Positions 1-11,320 are shown, counted from the stretch's first letter. The stretch is DNA of 64,000 bases from Anaeramoeba flamelloides (GCA_027625915.1 JANTQA010000018.1:782501-846500), one strand, 5' to 3'. The notes: generated by a model from the sequence alone, not told the origin. Numbers and translations are program-made.

Positions 1-1282
1 ATTTTGAAATAGGAAAAAATAATTTAAAACTAGTGAATATTTTCTCCTTCACTTCTATTCACCCAAATTGACTCTATAAAGAACTCAATTTGTTTTATCA
101 ATAATTACTTTTTTAAAAAATAGTTCTTATTCTTTTCTTTGATTTTTTTTGACTCTGACAAAAACTTTTCGGGGGGTAATTTGGTAACACTTAAAAAAAC
201 TTCAAATTCAACAAAAACAAAAGAGTGTAAACTGAAAAAGTAGATTCATGAAAAAAAAGAATGGTAAAATATAAAAAAAGAAAATCTTTTATTAAGATTA
301 AAGCATATATTGTATATTTTTTTCGAATCAAACTATGTTTTCATACAAATCCAAAAAAACCCTTTCAGGTTTATTTTTCAAACTATTTCTTGTACGTCTT
401 CCACAAACATAACAAAGTTTTGCTTTCTTGCACATATTTTTTTTTTATTTTTTGTATTTTTGCGAAAAGTTGAAAAAAAGCAACTTTCAAAAAAGTGAAA
501 AAATGCAAAAATTTTTTATTTCTATAAAATCAATAACTAAATTTAATGAATGTCATTTAGCAAGATTTCATTAATATACTAAGAAGTTTTTCACTTTGAT
601 TTCAAATCTAAGTAATTGGCAAAAGAAATTCTAAATCTCTATTAAATTTACCTAAAAAAATTTAATATAGACTAGTCCCTTAAAAAAATGCAATTTCAAA
701 AAAATCAAAATAATTTTTTTTACCTAATATGATAACTTTTCAAAAATTTTACATTTTCGATTTAGAACAGAGGAAAAATCTGAATTATTCATCATAAACA
801 ATATAAATAAGTTCATAACTTTTAAAAGAACTCTAAAGAGTTACTAAAATTAAAAAAAATGCAAAATTAATCCATTTTTGGTTATAATCCATAGATTAAT
901 AGCATTTATAAATTCAAACTGCAATGATTAAATTCTTTCAATTCTGATTAGTTGTGAATAGATCGATACTTATTCCTTCTTTAATTTATTTATTTTGAAA
1001 AAAATTGTTAAAAATAACAACATTAGAACTGGAAATAATTATCATTTTTTTCTTTTTTTTTTTACATTTTTTTCTTTATTTTTAAAAATAAATTCCTTTA
1101 TTTCATTTTAAAAAAGGGTAACAAAAAAAATTTTACAGTATCTATAAAAACAGTTTATAAACTTTACTAGAACCTATTTTATGAATTGGATTTATTGAAA
1201 ATAAATTTGATAAAAATTTTTGTAAATGACTTTATATTAACAATTACAATTTATTTTACATAAACCATTATATACCAATATA
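1..1282. other. No gene seen; AT-rich with one degenerate MITE end
   Basis: The sequence is dominated by A and T runs. The only open frames are short, rich in F, Y, I and K, and resemble no known family. Around 575-695 there is a partial copy of the TTAA-flanked repeat described at 28429-28612, recognised by its right end, which reads TAGACTAGTCCCTTAA. Confidence 0.6.
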
Positions 1283-1825
1283 AACTAAATTCCAAAAAAT
1301 TGGGGCACAATTTAAACAGTTGAAAGAATAAAAATACGGACACTTTACATTCCATTTGGAAATAATTTTGATTTTATAAACTATTTCATTTTTTGTCTTT
1401 TTTCTTTTATTTTGATTTCCTTTTTTCCAGTTACATAACCTTTTTCCTTAGATCTAGAATTTTTTTTTCGATGGTTGATAGAAGGTTTAAAGTTGAGTTG
1501 TGTTCCAAATAGAAAAATCACATACAATTAGCTGATGGTATCTTATGATATGATCGATCAACAATTGTTGGAGAAATTTTAACAAATTTACCAATTCATT
1601 TTTTTTGTTTTTCCCATCTCCAAACTTTTTAACACACTCATAATTTTTTTAGTATTGCTAATTATTTATTTTTTGTTTTGTTAGTATTGTAGTTTATAAA
1701 AAATTGCGAACATTTCAATTAGTGAATGGTTCTAATTTGGTATTTCTTCTAGAAAATGAGTAAAATAAGATTTTTTTTTAAAAAATTGAATTTTGGTGTG
1801 TTAAAAATTATGAATTGGAATTTTT
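1283..1825. mobile_element. Non-autonomous mariner-like element, family B, copy 1
   Basis: The left end, AACTAAATTCCAAAAAATTG after a TA, closely matches the left inverted repeat of the mariner at 52723. The right end near 1790-1825 (GGTGTGTTAAAAATTATGAA) is a decayed match to that element's right end. The interior has no transposase. Related copies lie at about 20990-21450 and from 61573, sharing long stretches such as the GATCGATCAA region and the segment around 1700-1760. Similarity to the third copy may continue to about 2200. The right edge is uncertain. Confidence 0.55.
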
Positions 1826-2159
1826 TTGAAATTGGTAAAAAAGTGATAATTTTTGATTTATGGTTACTACATCCTTAATATGTTAATGAGAGAATTTTGA
1901 AGTAACTAAATTGGTGACTTATCAGTTCAAGGAGCGAATAAGCACAACCACTAAAAGCATTTTAAACAAAAGTTTTCCAAGTTGAAATAAAGAGAATGTA
2001 AAAAAATGAAGAAGAAAGAAAAAATGGTGGTATAAAAAAAAATTAAAACAAAGAAAAAAAGAATAGAGTAATAATAAAAATATCTCAAAAAAAAATAGAT
2101 AAAAAAAAGTTTAAAATAAGTGGGATTGAGATGAATTTGTGCTGATTAAATCCAGAATG

Positions 2160-2760
2160 ATTTGAATTTGAGATCTTTTTTCCTTATAATATCTTGAGTT
2201 ATATTGATCAGAAAATTCTATATGTAATGTCATAAATTTCTTTTATGTTCATTTTCCTCAGAAATTCGTCTATGATTTTCTTTATTGACAATCTTCAAAT
2301 CAAAATTTTTGATTTTTTTGTGAGTTTTTTTTTGTTTTCTGTTTTTTTCATATCTTTTACATCTTCATATGAAATGATTGATATCATCAATTTTTTTTTT
2401 ATAACATGGACATTTATAGAATTAAAATCCCTTTCGCCATCTGTGTATGTATATCTATTTAGCCCATTTGAAAAAGAATTTTAGTTGGAATAGAGTTGTT
2501 GATGGTTTGAAAGTTTATGTTGGCTATTTTTCCCTAAATTTGTCTAGGAATTGGATAATTTTGAGATACCTTTTTAATTTCTAGTTTTTTTCTCCTTTTG
2601 AATATTATACTTTGTCTTGTCTTGACTTAGTATTTGCCTCATAAAAATCTTTCTTGATCTATTTTTTTCTGGTATTTTCCCAGTCTATTTCATCAATTTT
2701 TGAGTACTTGGCTAGTTGATCCAAGTCTAATTTTTGATTTGTTTGGATGTCAAATACTAA
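2160..2760 (-). mobile_element. LINE 3' remnant, antisense, with zinc-knuckle trace
   Basis: Read on the minus strand, 2412-2359 gives a C-P-C start, then N-H-F-I, a stop where Trp is expected, then R-C-K-R-Y-E-K-N-R. This is the same H-F-x-W-x-C-x-x-Y-E-K-N-R pattern as the zinc knuckle of the LINE at 4113-4190. Upstream in the same sense, 2757-2657 reads as a coding-like stretch containing LDLDQLAKYSKIDEIDW, then a stop. Several breaks are present. I read it as an old LINE fragment, perhaps of another subfamily; no poly(A) was identified. Confidence 0.5.
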
Positions 2761-2899
2761 CAAATAAAAAATAAATCGGACAAAAATTTCGTTTCGTCTC
2801 AACAAAAAAAAAATATTTACACACGAATCTTTTTTTTTTTTTACTTACAAATCACAAAATCAAATCACAACTTTCTAATTTTAAACAATAACTTTCTAA

Positions 2900-4397
2900 T
2901 CTCAACGAGTTATAAACTCCATTTCACTCAAAGAGGTCCAACAAAAAATGAAAAATTAAATTTTTGTCAAATGATTTGCAGATGATTTAATTTTAATTAT
3001 AAAAAGAAATAAAAATTATTTAAATCAAAGATTAAATTCTATATATATGAAATTATTATTCAATTTGCATTAAAACCCAATAAAGATAAAACAGTTGTAT
3101 CAAATGATTTAAAAAAAATTAAATATTTAGGTATTTATTTAGATAAAGCCTCACATATAGTCTATAATTTAAAAAAATCAAAAGAGATGTTTAATTACTC
3201 TAAACAATTATTTAATAACAATTCTCTGAACAATAACTTAAAAATAAGATTATTTGAATCTTTAATATTAAGTCAATTAACACATGGATTAGAAATTTTT
3301 AATTATGAAATAAAAACTTTACATATTCCAGTAATGCATGAATTAATCCAAGAATTCAAGTAATTTAAAATAAACAGAAACACACCAAATTCTGATTTAC
3401 AAAACAGAATTTAAAATTGAAAATATGGTAATTTCGGTTAATAAAAAAAAATTCAAATTCAAAAAAAAAATTTAAAAATTTATTTCTTCGTTATTTGGAA
3501 AAATTAATAAAATTTAATCAACAAACAAACAATAAAATCAATTAGTATTCAAAAGATTTAATTGAAAAAAGAAATTTATAAATATACATATAATGAATTA
3601 TTGGATTCCACAAGTTGTAATTGTCGTTAGGTTTTCCGGAATTTAAAAGAATTGAGTTAAATCAAAGATTTTGCACAATTCTTTTGAGAGCTGGAAATGT
3701 CGTTAGGTTTTTTTGAGTTTTCTATTTATTTGGAAAACCTCAAAAAAAACTAGAACACTTAACAAATAAAACAGAAAACCTCAAGAAAACCTCCATTCGG
3801 TTTTTTTTACTTTGAGAAATAAAAAGAAAATTTCATAAAAACCGCCATTAGCTTTTCCAGAATTTAAAAGAATTGAGTAAATCTTTATTAAGTATTCAAT
3901 ATATTTAAAAAAATAAAAAAAAACCTAGGCACTCTACAGCACTCTACTACACTCCACAAAAATATCTCACAATAATTAAATATCAAAACTCTTTATTTAA
4001 AACTCAAAAATATTTAAGTTATCCATCAAGTTCAATAATCCTAAAATTCAGGGCATTTACTAATTGCCTGAATAGATATTATTATGTAATAGATAAAAAC
4101 TCAAATCAATTTTGTCCACTATGTTTAAAACATAACAGAAAGAAATAATAAAAAATATTAATCATTTTTTATGGGTATGTCCTTCTTATGAAAAAAATAG
4201 ATTAATTTTTCTCAGTAAATTAAAAGAAATAAATTTTCATCAATTAATTATAAACTGTGATAGTTTGAAATTATTTTCATTAATTAATAATTGTGAAATC
4301 TATGATTGTACGCTTAAATTTCTGAAAGGGAATTTAATTCTAAGGGTAACTAGAGTGAAATTTACACTTCTTCGAGAATAAAAAAAAAAAAAAAAAA
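2900..4397 (+). mobile_element. LINE (non-LTR retrotransposon), 5'-truncated copy 1, with poly(A) tail
   Basis: The reverse transcriptase catalytic box F-A-D-D-L-I-L-I is encoded from 2975. The thumb motif K-Y-L-G-I-Y-L-D follows at about 3120, with helices matching two other copies in this window. The 3' part encodes a zinc knuckle: C-P-L-C at 4113-4124 and H-F-L-W-V-C at 4163-4180, now in different frames. A run of 17 A at 4381-4397 closes the element, as expected for target-primed reverse transcription. The reading frame has many stops and frameshifts, so this is an inactive copy. The N-terminal half of the polymerase is missing. An R1 hairpin repeat (3624-3953) interrupts it. Confidence 0.8.
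3624..3953 (+). repeat. R1 hairpin repeat inserted in the LINE
   Basis: It begins TCGTTAGG and ends CCTAGGCACTCTACAGCACT. Inside are two kinds of stem: one built from CTTTTCCAGAATTTAAAAG-type arms and one from AAAACCTCAAAAAAAACTAG-type arms. LINE sequence resumes at about 3954, so this is an insertion in, or a passenger of, the LINE. Confidence 0.7.
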
Positions 4398-4769
4398 TTC
4401 AATTTTTGTATTAAGAATCAACCAAAGATATGATTTTTTGGAAATTAGAGAAATGATAAACTTCAGATTAGAGTTGATATGCATAAAAGAAATACCTGAA
4501 AAAACTTTAAATTTTCAAAAAAAAATAAAATGTAAAAAAAAATTTTATGGTACACTTTTCATTGAAATGTCTCATTTAAAAATTCACAATTTCTTTGGAA
4601 AATTAAAATTGTTGAAATTAAGATTTTTTAATCGCAAATGTATGAATTTTAAAAGAAATTACATTGCCTCAATTTTCAAAAGTTTGATTTGGAATTTAAA
4701 AGGATTTTTTTTTCAAATTAACTTTTAAAAAAAAAAAAGCAAAAAGAAAAAAAAAAGACTTAACCTTTG
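4398..4769. other. No gene seen downstream of LINE poly(A)
   Basis: An open stretch of about 90 codons on the plus strand (ATG at 4453) is K-, F- and N-rich with no recognisable motif and lies directly behind a LINE tail. I do not regard it as a gene. Confidence 0.5.
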
Positions 4770-5193
4770 TGGAAAAAAAGTTAAACAGTGAAAAAAAGTA
4801 AAACACCGTTTTTAATTGGGAAATTTAATAGAAACCTGAAAATTCAAAGTAAGATCAATTAATAAAAGAATAAATAAATAAATAAAGACAAAATGAAGGA
4901 TTCAACACAATAACAGTTTTTTTAATACTATCTTTTAGTATGGGTTTTTCTATGATTGATCAATTATTAAAAATTTGTTTGACAAAAATTGACTCTATTA
5001 TTGCAATCTCCAAAACCACATGAACAATTTCGATAAATAAAAGTAGATTTAAATTGTATATGTTGGTTTGATTAAAAATAATATAATGGATTATTATTTG
5101 AAGTTAATTGGTTTCTTCTTTTAATTGATTTTAATTTTCGTTTTCAAGTTCTATTAATGCTCCTAATTAAAAACTGTGTTTCACTTTTTTTCC
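4770..5193. mobile_element. TIR-bearing MITE, family M, copy 1
   Basis: The ends are inverted repeats: GGAAAAAAAGTTAAACAGTG continuing into AAAACACCGTTTTTAATTGG on the left, and the complementary CCTAATTAAAAACTGTG with TTTCACTTTTTTTCC on the right. A second copy of about the same length lies at 51464-51874, sharing blocks such as CAGTTTTTTTAATACTAT and GGGTTTTTCT. There is no coding capacity. Confidence 0.75.
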
Positions 5194-5795
5194 ACAATAG
5201 CAAAAAAAAAAAGCAAAAAACAAAAAACAATTAGAAAAAAAAAAAAAAAAATTTGATTAAATTAGAAAAAATGATTTTATTAAATGAGAAAAAATGATTT
5301 TAATCTACATATTGAAAATTTATTTTGAGAAGAATATTGGATTAAACTCATAGAATATGTTCTCTTTCTTCAATAAAACATGGCGCCTTTGACTGAAAAA
5401 GAGTTTACTTTGTAAATACGTTTGATCGAATCAATTTTACTTTTTCTCAGATTATTAAATGAAATTTTTGTCCAATTTATTTAATAATATCAAAATTATT
5501 ACATTATAACAGCGTTATTATTCAACTAATTTAAATTCACCTTATTACCAATTAACTTGATACATAATTAATTTTTTTTAAAAAAATATTACAAATTCTC
5601 TCAACAACCAACAAACTAAAAAACTTGTAATGGAAAAAAAAAAAAAACAACAAACAAAAAAAATCTAACAAAAAAATAAACTACAAAAATTCAAAAACAA
5701 ATAAACCTATAAAATCAATAAAATTTTTAAAAATAAATTTTTTTTAACGAAATAAATTGTTTTATTATTTGTAATAAATAAAAATAAATATATAG
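5194..5795. other. Probable intron or 5' flank of the RasGEF exon
   Basis: AT-rich, with no exon matching the missing N-terminal part of the RasGEF domain. It ends in TATATAG, a usable 3' splice site at 5794-5795. Confidence 0.5.
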
Positions 5796-6452
5796 TCATG
5801 TGAATTTCTCAAATTAGCTTGGCGTAACGAAAAATATAAACATCGTGCACCAAATTTAATTGCTTTAAATAAGCGCTTTAACGATTTAACGGAATGGGTT
5901 GTTACAACAATCTTAAAATGCGATAAACTTAGAAAAAGAACGAAAGTATTAATCCGGTTTATTAAAATAGCATTCAACTTGAGAAAATTAAACAATTTCC
6001 AGAGCTTTTATTCTGTACTAAAAGGAATTGAACACCCAAGTATTAAAAGGCTAAGATACACATTTGAAGATCTGCCAAGAAGATTCTCTGATATGCTTTT
6101 AGATTTATCAAAGCTAATGTCAACAGAAAACGGATTCAAAACTTATCGAGACGTACTAATCACAGCTAATAAACCCTGCTTGCCCTTCATTGCCTTAATT
6201 TTAACTGATATTGAGGAAATTGAACAAAAATATACTGACTATGTTGAAAACTTAATTTCCTTTAAAAAATGTCTTCAAATTTCATCAATAATTGAACCTT
6301 TAAATGAATACCAAAAGAAAAATTATAATTTCCAACCAGTAATCCAAATTTCAAAATTTTTACAGAATTTTGAAAATTTAACTTCCGAAAAGATGAACGA
6401 AATTTCACTAAAATTGGAACCTGAAAACGCTATCCGTTCAGTAATTAATTAA
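5796..6452 (+). CDS. RasGEF (CDC25-homology) domain, terminal exon
   Basis: Catalytic domain of a Ras-type guanine nucleotide exchange factor, which promotes GDP release from a Ras-family GTPase at membranes. About 218 codons are open from the 3' splice site at 5794-5795 to TAA. In order, the reading shows H-R-A-P-N, then F-N-D-L-T-E-W-V, a K-R-x-K-V-L-I-R-F-I-K-I-A helix, L-N-N-F-x-S-F-Y-S-V-L-x-G, the catalytic-hairpin region (Y-R-D-V-L, P-C-L-P-F-I-A-L-I-L-T-D), and a final P-V-I-Q-I-S-K-F-L helix. These are the ordered blocks of the family's C-terminal two thirds. The first roughly 50 residues of the domain and any N-terminal regulatory region are missing, and no ATG fits. It is either the last exon of a gene with a long upstream intron, as seen at 25902-31277, or a gene fragment. 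There are no internal stops. Confidence 0.85.
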   Translation, partial: SCEFLKLAWRNEKYKHRAPNLIALNKRFNDLTEWVVTTILKCDKLRKRTKVLIRFIKIAFNLRKLNNFQSFYSVLKGIEHPSIKRLRYTFEDLPRRFSDMLLDLSKLMSTENGFKTYRDVLITANKPCLPFIALILTDIEEIEQKYTDYVENLISFKKCLQISSIIEPLNEYQKKNYNFQPVIQISKFLQNFENLTSEKMNEISLKLEPENAIRSVIN

Positions 6453-7034
6453 GATGGAATATGTTTATTCATTATTAAAACTTTTATTATTATTATATAT
6501 TAATATATTCTTATTTTTGTTTTTTTTTTTTTCCATTTATTTTCAATTATTTTATTCTCAATAAAAATAATTATAAAATAAAATTCAAAATAATTTTATT
6601 TATTTAATATTCCTTTTTATCCAAAAAACTGATAAAAATATCTGGATGAAATAATTAAAATTAAAAACTCTTAACATTTTTTTTTTTTTGCAATTTTTAT
6701 AACATTTAATATTTTGTCTTATTTGGTTATTGGTATCTTAAGGAAGGGCACCATACAACTAAAACGAACCCAGAAAATAACTTTAATGGTAAATTGATTA
6801 GAGCAAGCATGATTTTATTATGTTTGTATTGTTTCATTCAAATTGATATTTCGAAAAAATAATGAATTTTTTTTTTTGTTTTTGTTCAAGGGAGGGAATT
6901 AATGTCCACTTACCACAGTTAGATATTTTTAAATTTTTGTTTTGGTTTGAAATTCAAGAGATTTTAGTTATGTTTTTTTAAATTTTAATATAAAATAAAA
7001 ATTTCTTAAATTTTTGGTTTATATCTCAAATTAA
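6453..7034. other. 3' flank of RasGEF exon, no gene seen
   Basis: AT-rich sequence with AATAAA-like words near 6560-6580 that could serve polyadenylation. Nothing else is recognised. Confidence 0.4.
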
Positions 7035-7040
7035 AAAAAA

Positions 7041-7283
7041 TCGCCTTTAGCTTTTCCAGAATTCAAAAGAATTGAGCAAAATCTTTGATTTTTATCTATC
7101 CTTTTGAATTCTGGAAAAGGTAGGCACTCTACTGTATTTTTTGTTAATTTTTCCAGAATTCAAAAGAATTGAGTAAAATCTTTTTATTTTTTCCCCATTC
7201 TTTTGAATTTTATAAAAACTGCCGTTAGGTTTTTTTTAATTTTAGAAATTAAACAAAACCTAGGTACTCTACGGCACTCTACC
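7041..7283 (+). repeat. R1 hairpin repeat, two stems
   Basis: The first stem pairs CTTTTCCAGAATTCAAAAG (from 7051) with CTTTTGAATTCTGGAAAAG (from 7101). A second, partly decayed copy of the same stem spans about 7149-7210. Then comes GCCGTTAGG (7221), an AT stem, and CCTAGGTACTCTACGGCACT ending near 7280. Confidence 0.75.
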
Positions 7284-7959
7284 TTACTGGCAGTATTTTT
7301 ACTAATTTATAAATATTTGTTTCGTAATTTCAATAAAGAGTCATAATTTCCTTTATCATTCACCAATGATAAAATGAATAAATAACCTTGATTTCAAATA
7401 ATGTCAAAGGTATTATTTTTATTATGTCTGTTTATTTGTGATAATTTGGGTTACATGTTTAATTCAAATTTTTCAATTTTTTTCTTAGGAAGGTTAGTAA
7501 CTTATAAAAAAATTTTTTTGTTGAAAAAAAATGATCTTGATGAAGGGAAATTGAGATTTTATTAAAACTAATATGATACTAAATAATTTGTAAGGCTTTG
7601 ATAAAATTTTCACTTGATTGTAAATTACTATGTATTTTTCATCAGAATTTTTAATCTTTAGCTATTAAGGTAATATTATATAAATGTTAATTAATATGTT
7701 AGTTAATTTATACAACAAAATGAAATTTGAAAAATTTATTGAATGTATCTTTTTGTTTTTAGAGGATATTTATTTATTAGAGTTTAAATTTTGTTTACGA
7801 GATATCTTTTTGGATTTTTTTTAGAAATTAGATTTTAAAATACATCTTATTTGTTTGTTTGTGTGATATTATAGGGTTATCAAAAAAAATTTTTTATTTT
7901 TTCTGGATCAATTAATTTAATATCTGATCAAATCATAAATGAGTTTAAAAATGTGCATT
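7284..7959. other. No gene seen between R1 repeat and tRNA
   Basis: AT-rich. The only structure seen is scattered ATTTT and TAATAT words upstream of the tRNA; no promoter element could be fixed. Confidence 0.4.
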
Positions 7960-8031
7960 GCTTCGCTAGCTCAGTCGGCAGAGCGTCAGGCTTTTAACCT
8001 GAATGTCGCGGGTTCGAGCCCCGCGCGGAGC
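7960..8031 (+). tRNA. tRNA-Lys (anticodon UUU)
   Basis: A 72-nt cloverleaf: acceptor arms GCTTCGC and GCGGAGC (one G-U pair), D stem GCTC/GAGC, anticodon stem TCAGG/CCTGA with loop CTTTTAA, and T stem GCGGG/CCCGC with loop TTCGAGC. Loop positions 34-36 are TTT, reading lysine AAA and AAG. There is no intron and no encoded CCA. Internal promoters are present: box A TAGCTCAGTCGG and box B GGTTCGAGCCC. A run of seven T directly after the gene is the pol III terminator. It is one of the few GC-rich islands in the region. Confidence 0.97.
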
Positions 8032-8038
8032 TTTTTTT
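8032..8038 (+). terminator. Pol III T-run terminator of tRNA-Lys
   Basis: Seven T follow the last base of the tRNA with no gap. Confidence 0.85.
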
Positions 8039-8721
8039 ATTTTTTTTTAGACATTTATATAACTTTTTACAGTCTTCATAACTTGACCTATATAAAAAGT
8101 GTAAAAACATCTTGTAAAGAAGATCATATGATTCCCGACTAACACAAGAAAAAATTAATTTTTTTACAAATTTCGAATATTTTTTGATTTATTTTTTCGA
8201 AAAATATAATTTAAATAATCTACTTATGATCGTTGTAATATCGAATGGTAATCAACTTCCCAGAAATTGATATTCTAATTCACAAAAATCAATCTTTAAC
8301 CTGTTTCTCTAATATCAAAAAAATTTAATTTTATATTTTTTTTATTTTTCATTCTAAAAACAATTTGATATAATCTTTCACTCTTAGAACTTTGACGACA
8401 ACAAAAAAACTTGATTAAACAACACTTAAATCAGAGACAGGTTTTAAAAAACACAAAATAAAATCATATTTAATTTGTTCACAATAATCTAACTATTTTT
8501 CAAAGAAAAAGGAAAATGGGTCAGTCTTATTTGTGTAAGTTGTAACAACCAAAAAAACAAAAGTAATACCGACAATTGTAGATGTTGTCATTAGCATACC
8601 AAAGATTAGTCTGTATCACACACCTTGATGGGGGTTAATAACTTGATCTTAAATTACTGCCAAAGTTGATCGTTTTCGCACAAAGTACCTTTAATAATAT
8701 TTATTTTCTTTCCCAAATTGG

Positions 8722-8890
8722 ATTTAAGGGACTACTCTCTATTTATTTTTTTTTTGGCTAATTTCTAAATAAGGGTTCCTTTTCTAGAAATAAGTTTAAT
8801 CTAGAAAATAAAAAGGGTTTTTCCAATCTAAGTAATTTGCAAAAAATTTTCTCAATCTCTATTAAATTTAGGTAAAAAACCCAAAATGAT
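8722..8890. mobile_element. TTAA-flanked MITE, family T, truncated copy
   Basis: It starts TTTAAGGGACTACTCTCTAT and shares CTAATTTCTAAATAAGGGTT and the AAGTAATTTGCAAAAAATTT stretch with the complete copy at 28429-28612. The right inverted end is lost. Confidence 0.6.
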
Positions 8891-9049
8891 ATGAGTCACA
8901 AAAGGAAGTTTGTACATTTTTCAAATTTTTAGAGCCACGATTATTTTGAAATATAATTCTTCAAATAATTACTTTATCCAAAATACAATGATATTTTAAT
9001 AAATATAAGAAAATATCATATACCTTAGTATCACTATATTCATACCTAC

Positions 9050-10480
9050 AAAAAAAAGGAATTCAAAAAAAGGAAAAGATTGATCAAGAAAAAATAAATG
9101 TAAATCATTAATTTCTTGATCTTATCTGTAAAATTTGATACAATTACTTATTCTGAATTTGGTTTTTTAATTAATTCTTTAAAGGTTTTTACTATTGTTT
9201 GTAAATCTTTTTTTTTTTAAATTACTTTTAAATTTCTAAAGAATCTCCTAAATGAATTAAAAAAAATCCTATTTTTATTTAATTCATCGAATTCTAGTTT
9301 TGGTTCAATAAAATAGGGTGTTTTTATAATTTTTTCTTAAGAAAAAAAGGGTAATTGGAAGTATTTGTTTGATTTTAGAATTGATTATTTTGGGTTAATA
9401 TGAGACCTAAAAAGAATTCTGAATCTGATTTCAATTTTTTCTCAATTTTTCAATTTCTTTGGGTTGAATATTTTGTAACTGTTTTTTGATTCCGAGAATT
9501 CAACCCATTTACTTTAATTTTTGAAATACTGTTAATTGTAAAATAAAGGGATCAAAATTATCATTCATCATTCAAAAAAATTAAAAACTCAAGAAAGAAA
9601 TAAATGGTCAAAGTTCCCAATTTTAAAAGGGAAATTATTAATTTAAGCTTCTTTTGCCCACTTTTTGGAGGAGTGGAATACCAATTTATTAATCACAGTT
9701 TGTGGAATCTTATTATTAATAATCTTTTTATCGGGTTTTTACTCCTCCTGTTTCAGGGCGTGGATAATTTTTAATTTGGTCATGTGAATGATATAATATT
9801 TTTTTACTTTAATGTTTGAATTATTTTTCTTCTTCTCTTTTTTTATTTAGTAAATTTTCTTTGATTACTCCTTTCTCACTATAAATAATTTTAAGCTTCT
9901 TTTAAGAATTAAAAATCTGAAAGGCATCATTATTTATTAAAATCTTTTTTTTGGAAAGATTTATGAAAATTTTGTTACATTTATTTTACACCAAATATTA
10001 AGCTTCTTTGAGAAAAAAAAAAAAAAAGGAAATTATGAATGATTTATTTTATATCTTTTTTTTGAATTCTTAATGAAAATTTTCTTCAATTTATTTTTCA
10101 ACAAATAGTAGTATGTTTTGGTTTGGTTTGGCTTGATAAAAATATTTTTAAAAAAAATTTTGAAAATCAATTGTCAAAAATTTTTTTGAACAATAATAAT
10201 AAATAGTCATGGGGAGAGAAATCCAAGGTAATAAATATATTGGACTCATCAAAATTTAGAAGATAAAGAAGAATTAAATCCACAAAAATAAATTTGGATT
10301 TATATTTTTTTTTTTTTTCCATTCTTGTATTCAACAAATTTATCTTGGAAAGGTGATCTTTCTTGTTTAGTCTTCTAAAAGAAAAGATTTGTTTCAAATA
10401 CACACCTTTTCAGGTCTATTTTTGGGTTTACTCTTTGATTAATTTCAAGCATTTTCTATTGGTAACATTTTGAGATTAAA
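9050..10480. repeat. Dispersed repeat E-F, with family D fragment inside
   Basis: Segment E (9050-9550) matches 49690-50170, sharing blocks such as TTCTTGATCTTATCTGT and TTTTGTAACTGTTTTTTGAT. Segment F (10330-10480) matches 29150-29330 and 52015-52165, sharing AAAAGAAAAGATTTG and ACACACCTTTTC. Between them, 9640-9800 is an inverted copy of family D (see 38150-38390), sharing GGCGTGGATAATTTTTAATT and TTTTTACTCCTCCTG in complement. No coding potential. Confidence 0.55.
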
Positions 10481-11320
10481 AACAAAAATTTAATTAAAAA
10501 AAACTCTCAAAAAATTGAAAAATTAAAGATACAACTCTAAGATTCAACTCTGGTTTCCTTTTAGTCTTTTGCGAATAAGGCAAGTGGTTATATTTTGGTT
10601 TCAAAATTTCAATATCTGTTTGGACTCAAAAATATATTTTTTTCAGTAGGATTCACACATTTAAAATTTTTCAAAATGGTAATATGTACGTACCACCTTA
10701 AAAAATATTCTCTTTTTTTAAGAGAAAAATCAAAAAAAATGAGATCTTGTAGAGTCACATTAAAAAAAAAGATAAACTCCAACAATTAAGAAAAAAAACA
10801 ATAAAAATGATCCCTCTGGCACTAAGAAGGGTCATTTGATTTTTAAAAATAATTAATTTCTTGAGGAAGGTCTGTTAATATTTTTAGAAAATAATTTCTA
10901 AACATACCCATCTTGAATGAGAATTGAAATAGTCAATATATTGTATTAACTAAGAACTTCAAAATAATACAAATAGGTACTTTAACAAGAAGTTATGTAT
11001 CAAGAAGACAATTATTATTTAGAAAATTCACAAACTCTCTTTATTAATTAATCCTTCCTTTGTCTTTATTGTTTCAAAACAAATTAACAATTCCTGAAAC
11101 TAAAGTAAATAATGATTGTTAATTATGAATATTAATTGAACCTGAAATCAAAAAGTAAGCTCAATATACTGTTGTTAAAATAAAGCGTGCCAAAAAAATT
11201 TATCCAGCTTCAAAATAAAAAGCATATTGGTATGTTATAAAAGAACTATACATAATCTAATCAAAGAAACCAATAATAAACCCTAATAAAATATGATTTT
11301 GGTTTCTTAAAGTTCTATTA
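10481..11320. other. No gene seen
   Basis: AT-rich. A 64-codon open stretch at 10595-10789 begins with a non-ATG triplet and has no motif. The first part follows repeat F. Confidence 0.45.

Noticed and set aside
2359-2376. TGA where LINE zinc knuckles expect Trp, seen here and also near 55170-55180; possible TGA = Trp code
   Set aside because: The LINEs carry other stops too, host genes use TGG for Trp (aldolase, MBOAT), and the LisH gene ends with TGA. G-to-A decay explains it.
7939-8142. 67-codon open frame over the tRNA
   Set aside because: It is a chance reading through tRNA-Lys and its terminator.
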